Below are positions 61,085 through 64,000 of a stretch of 64,000 bases of DNA, one piece after another. Position numbers and translations under genes: made by a program. Every line of letters begins with the position of its first letter. Within the stretch, counting starts at the first letter, position 1. The notes below the pieces were generated by a model. The model worked only from the letters and a program-made list of their open reading frames with translations, had not been told where the DNA came from and did not search any database. This DNA is from Formosa sp030427735 (GTDB taxonomy: Bacteria > Bacteroidota > Bacteroidia > Flavobacteriales > Flavobacteriaceae), in the NCBI RefSeq assembly GCF_051200825.1, contig NZ_CP195158.1, positions 3,286,001-3,350,000 on the forward strand, written 5' to 3'.

Positions 61085-62214
61085 TTGTTTTTAGCCTTAC
61101 CGTACTTATAAGTTATTTGGTTTTAATAGGCAGTTTTTGTGTTGGTTTTGAAAAACTGCCTAAACCTAAAAGCAACACAGCAATAAACCAACCAACTACA
61201 ACATTTTCTATTGTTATTCCGTTTAGGAACGAAGCGAAACACCTTCCACAACTCTTACAAACTTTAGCTCTTTTACAGTATCCTAAGGGTGCCTTCGAAA
61301 TATTATTGGTAAATGATGCATCTACTGATAATTCTGAAGCACTTATTACTAATTTTTCTACCGCCAATCCGCAATTACACATTCGCTTATTAATCAACCA
61401 AAGACATTCTAAATCGCCTAAAAAGGACGCCATACAAACTGCCATACAAACAGCAAAACACCAATGGATTATAACTACAGATGCCGACTGTTTAATTCCA
61501 GAATTATGGCTAGATACGTTTAACAATTACATACAAAGCTACAAACCGGTAATGCTTGTTGCCCCTGTAACCTACATCGTTCAGTCTTCATTTTTAAACC
61601 AATTCCAGTGGTTTGATATGATGAGTTTACAAGGCGCAACCATAGGTGGTTTTGGCATTGGCAAACCGTTTTTATGTAATGGCGCTAATTTAGCATATAA
61701 AAAAAATGCCTTTATAAATAGCAACGGATTTAATAACAACAATACCATTGCCAGTGGCGACGATATTTTTATGTTAGAAAACATGGTTTCTCGCCACCCT
61801 AAGCGTGTACACTATGTAAAAGACGTTGCCGCCATAGTTTACACCCATGCACAACCCAATATTCCGGATTTAATACAGCAGCGTAAACGCTGGGCTTCAA
61901 AAACAAAAGCTTATCGATATCCGTTTAGCAAACTAACTGGCGTTTTAGTGTTTTTAATGAATGCTTTAGTAATAACTTTAGGCTTATGGTCTTGCTTTGG
62001 AGATATAAACGTGATATACATTTTATGCCTATTTATAGCAAAATGTAGTATCGATTTTATCTTGATTTTTAAAAGCGCATCGTTTTTTAGGCAAACCAAC
62101 ACCTTAAAGTGGTATGTTTTTTCGGCTGTATTGTATCCTTTTTTCTGCACATTTATAGTAGGCGCCTCAATGTTTTCATCTTACAAATGGAAAGGTCGCG
62201 AATTTACAAAATAA
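61081..62214 (+). CDS. Family 2 glycosyltransferase, membrane bound
   Basis: 377 residues. An N-terminal membrane span precedes the GT2 domain (about 40-280) with FSIVIPFRNEAKHLP, LVNDASTDNS, the nucleotide-sugar DxD equivalent in TTDADC, and QQRKRWASK, the QxxRW motif of processive enzymes. Two or three C-terminal spans follow. It should transfer sugar from a nucleotide sugar to a lipid or glycan acceptor at the inner membrane; the acceptor is unknown. It overlaps the flippase-like gene by 4 nt, a strong sign of shared function. Confidence 0.9.
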   Translation: MIVFSLTVLISYLVLIGSFCVGFEKLPKPKSNTAINQPTTTFSIVIPFRNEAKHLPQLLQTLALLQYPKGAFEILLVNDASTDNSEALITNFSTANPQLHIRLLINQRHSKSPKKDAIQTAIQTAKHQWIITTDADCLIPELWLDTFNNYIQSYKPVMLVAPVTYIVQSSFLNQFQWFDMMSLQGATIGGFGIGKPFLCNGANLAYKKNAFINSNGFNNNNTIASGDDIFMLENMVSRHPKRVHYVKDVAAIVYTHAQPNIPDLIQQRKRWASKTKAYRYPFSKLTGVLVFLMNALVITLGLWSCFGDINVIYILCLFIAKCSIDFILIFKSASFFRQTNTLKWYVFSAVLYPFFCTFIVGASMFSSYKWKGREFTK

Positions 62215-62233
62215 GTCTTTGTACTAAATGGTA

Positions 62234-62710
62234 TTAATTTACCTTAACAATAATAGGCAGGGTAAATTCGGTTGTTACTTTTTGGCCGCGTTTTATAGCA
62301 GGTTCTATCGTCGGCAAACTATCTAAACTCGAAGCAATCAGTTCTTGAATATTTGGAATTTCTGCTTGAGTGATAGAATCGACTTTAAATTGAAGCAAAC
62401 TAAGTTCTCCCACATCCGAAATTTTCAATCGGATTTGCAAAGTATCTAACACATCGTGGTTTACAATAATACGTGCTTGCTCTAAATGGTTTAAAATTAC
62501 AACCGACAATGTTTGCTCGAAACATTGCTTTCTATCCTGTTGCGTTTCGGTATTATTACAGGAAGAGAATGTGGGGTATTCATCGACTTCGTTCCAGGTA
62601 AACGATTGTAATTCTTCATTTAAAATTGCCTCGGTCGATGTTTTTTTCACCTTTAAATCGTCGCATGCACTTACAAAAACCAAAATAAGTAAAACAAAAA
62701 ATAGTTTCAT
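62234..62710 (-). CDS. TonB-C-like putative lipoprotein
   Basis: 158 residues with a lipoprotein signal (VFVSAC, C16). The C-terminal half matches the TonB C-terminal-type domain at the end of the neighbouring M56 protein: EYPTFSSC...RKQCFEQTL here against VPVFPGC...KKCFSEQL there, and both end LPIIVKVN / LPIIFQVAD. It therefore looks like a free-standing relative of that domain, possibly derived by duplication. TonB C-terminal domains contact outer membrane receptors; here the lipid anchor replaces the inner membrane helix. It is encoded after a 365-bp gap of repeats from the M56 gene, same strand. Confidence 0.7.
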   Translation of the reverse strand: MKLFFVLLILVFVSACDDLKVKKTSTEAILNEELQSFTWNEVDEYPTFSSCNNTETQQDRKQCFEQTLSVVILNHLEQARIIVNHDVLDTLQIRLKISDVGELSLLQFKVDSITQAEIPNIQELIASSLDSLPTIEPAIKRGQKVTTEFTLPIIVKVN

Positions 62711-62794
62711 AGTCTAAGATGAACACCGAAAATACAATATTTTTAATATTTAATGCTTTTACAACTACAAATGTTAATTAAAAAGTGTTTAACT

Positions 62795-62825
62795 AAACCA
62801 GTATAGACTTCCAGTCTATAGGTTT
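62795..62825. repeat. Palindrome with 2-nt bulge
   Basis: AAACC(AG)TATAGACT then TCC then AGTCTATAGGTTT: 13 bp with a two-base bulge. There is no T run, so it is probably not a terminator. Confidence 0.6.
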
Positions 62826-62862
62826 GAAAACAAACTGAAAGTTCGATTATTTGTATTTATTT

Positions 62863-62923
62863 TAGCCACAAATACACTAATATTCTTTATAAAAACTATG
62901 TCAAATATTCGTGCATTCGTGGC
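62863..62923. repeat. Inverted repeat, GCCAC/GTGGC family, copy 2
   Basis: GCCACAAATACACTAATATT (62865-62884) and AATATTCGTGCATTCGTGGC (62904-62923) pair with three mismatches over 20 bp, matching the copy at 38131-38184 in its outer half. Confidence 0.7.
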
Positions 62924-63021
62924 GAAAAAATATTTATAGAAACTGAAAGTCTTGCACTAAAAGTGCATAGTTTCAACTAACGACTGAGACCAATGAAGGT
63001 TTACCACAAAACAAGTCTCTA

Positions 63022-63053
63022 AAAAAAATAGCCGAAGCTAGGCTTCGGCTTTA
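63022..63053 (-). terminator. Intrinsic terminator of the M56 gene
   Basis: On the minus strand AGCCGAAG / CTTCGGCT with a CCTAG-type loop, followed by ATTTTTTTT, 23 nt after the stop. Confidence 0.88.
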
Positions 63054-63075
63054 TAATGTTTGTGCTGTAAAGCGC

Positions 63076-64000
63076 TTAATCGGCCACCTGAAAAATTATA
63101 GGTAATGAATAAGCTACCGTTACATTCTTGCCTTGCATTTTTCCTGGTGTCATTTTAGGCAATAAATTTACTACGCGTAAAGCTTCTTTTTCCAACTCAA
63201 CAATTGGTGCACGTGCTTTGGCTCCAACAATCGATCCTTCGCTATCTATTTTAAAAATTACGCTTATACGTTGTTTCCCCGATAATCCTTTTTCTCCAGC
63301 AAGATCGGTATTGAAATTTTCTGCAACGAATTTGGTAAGCTGTTCAGAAAAACATTTTTTTTGTTCTCCTGCGTCCAAGCTTTCACAACCTGGAAAAACA
63401 GGCACACTGGTAACTAAACTAAAAGGCACCTCTGTATCTGCCACTACATCTTGTAAATCTGGATTATTAAATCCGTTTGGAGAAACTAAAACCATAAGCG
63501 ATTTTAAAGCAGCATCTTCTTCGTCTGAAACATAACCTTTTGCGGCTATAGATTCTTTTAGAATTTCTATATTCTGAAGCACGTTAGAGCGATCTTCTTG
63601 ACCAGCAACGCCTCCTAAGGCTGTGTCGCTATCTTTATCGCAAGAGGTGTAGAACAACATTCCCAACACGACAGGAATAATTAAGGCGTACTTTAATGCA
63701 TGAACTTGTTTTGATTTTGTTTTTGTTAACATAATGATTCGTTTTTTGATTAATGATTGTTTATAAAATGGATTGATGAATGATATATCTTTAACATCGA
63801 AAACTTGACTTAACAAATTTTGATAGTAGGAGGCTTTGTCCTGCTGTTTAATTACGGTTGCATCGGCAATAAACTCGTGAAGCGCCACCATTCTATTGTG
63901 ATACATATATACTAACGGATTGTACCAAAACACGATACGAAGCATTTCAAAAAACAACAAATCTAAACTGTGTTTGTGTTTAATGTGCACGCACTCGTGC
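63076..64000 (-). CDS. M56 (BlaR1-type) metallopeptidase with TonB C-terminal domain (5' end cut)
   Basis: The C-terminal about 308 residues; the N-terminal membrane part lies beyond the right edge. At the edge the frame reads HECVH, the HExxH zinc motif. HEFIADATVIKQQD, the matching downstream zinc region, follows. A membrane span (YALIIPVVLGMLFYTSC) leads to a periplasmic part ending in a TonB-C-like domain. BlaR1/MecR1-type sensors cleave a repressor on signal binding; the TonB-like ending, common in Bacteroidota, suggests coupling to outer membrane receptors. A BlaI-type repressor would be expected upstream, outside the window. The real start is outside the window. Confidence 0.85.
   Translation of the reverse strand, partial: HECVHIKHKHSLDLLFFEMLRIVFWYNPLVYMYHNRMVALHEFIADATVIKQQDKASYYQNLLSQVFDVKDISFINPFYKQSLIKKRIIMLTKTKSKQVHALKYALIIPVVLGMLFYTSCDKDSDTALGGVAGQEDRSNVLQNIEILKESIAAKGYVSDEEDAALKSLMVLVSPNGFNNPDLQDVVADTEVPFSLVTSVPVFPGCESLDAGEQKKCFSEQLTKFVAENFNTDLAGEKGLSGKQRISVIFKIDSEGSIVGAKARAPIVELEKEALRVVNLLPKMTPGKMQGKNVTVAYSLPIIFQVAD

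Larger units (their letters stand above)
62711..63075. other. Palindrome-rich intergenic region
   Basis: 365 bp without a credible gene. In order: palindrome 62795-62825, GTTTG/CAAAC hairpin at 62822-62835, inverted repeat of the GCCAC/GTGGC family (62863-62923), nested hairpins 62939-62974, and a terminator at 63022-63053. A 10-mer AACTGAAAGT occurs twice. Confidence 0.65.

Overview
The window is chromosomal DNA from a member of the Bacteroidota, most likely a (probably marine) Flavobacteriaceae. The evidence is AT-rich DNA, two proteins with type IX secretion C-terminal sorting domains, a GLPGLI protein, a CarboxypepD_reg/OMP beta-barrel receptor, several families restricted to Bacteroidota (DUF4230, DUF4407, DUF4260, DUF5686), and promoters of the Bacteroidota type (TTTG about 18-20 nt upstream of TAnnTTTG), clearest at the two tRNA genes. 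No phage, insertion sequence, integrase, CRISPR array, rRNA or plasmid replication gene was seen. Nearly all the content is ordinary core genome with short intergenic spaces and well-formed intrinsic terminators.

Layout. 1-4.1 kb: a cut-off nucleotidyltransferase, tRNA-Tyr, and a GLPGLI plus outer-membrane receptor pair. 4.2-8.5 kb: two divergent T9SS cargo genes sharing a leader sequence. 8.6-12.3 kb: deoxynucleoside kinase, App1-type phosphatase and a DUF4010/MgtC membrane protein. 12.4-15.5 kb: membrane-bound and soluble pyrophosphatases. 15.6-21.3 kb: a DUF5686 outer-membrane protein, pyruvate dehydrogenase E1 beta and both ETF subunits. 21.4-26.2 kb: bifunctional nuclease, nucleoside transporter, thymidylate synthase, a stand-alone glycogen-binding-like module and a 2TM-dihydrofolate reductase fusion. 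26.3-29.9 kb: FAD oxidoreductase, acetyltransferase, fabD and lspA. 30-34 kb: galE, a sugar aminotransferase and Kdo transferase (envelope polysaccharide and lipid A). 34-45 kb: small lipoproteins, an SSS symporter, aldo/keto reductase, class A PBP, tRNA-Leu, M20 dipeptidase, EamA exporter and DUF4407. 45.1-45.7 kb: PhnA.

The most coherent system is 45.9-54.5 kb. Two M24 (Xaa-Pro-type) peptidases, an FAD amino-acid oxidase, a proline-racemase-family epimerase with both catalytic cysteines, an aldehyde dehydrogenase, a DHDPS-family lyase/deaminase and a divergent AraC regulator together fit the trans-4-hydroxy-L-proline to 2-oxoglutarate pathway. The peptidases probably supply (hydroxy)proline from collagen-like peptides. 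The individual steps are known. The peptidase coupling and the regulatory sites are the parts worth testing.

54.6-64 kb: a secreted duplicated protein, a tight seven-gene run (beta-barrel protein, ruvC, hemW, cyclase, DUF4230, DUF4260, MmcQ/YjbR), a flippase-like membrane protein with a GT2 glycosyltransferase, and a TonB-domain lipoprotein beside an M56/BlaR1-like peptidase cut by the right edge.

Outside the genes, the most unusual signals are structured intergenic elements: a three-way-junction-like element before the DUF151 nuclease gene, two copies of a GCCAC/GTGGC inverted repeat, two relatives of a REP-like element placed just after stop codons, a nested inverted repeat after DUF4407, and a 22-bp perfect palindrome upstream of etfB. 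All calls rest on reading the sequence and knowledge of protein families. No database search was run.
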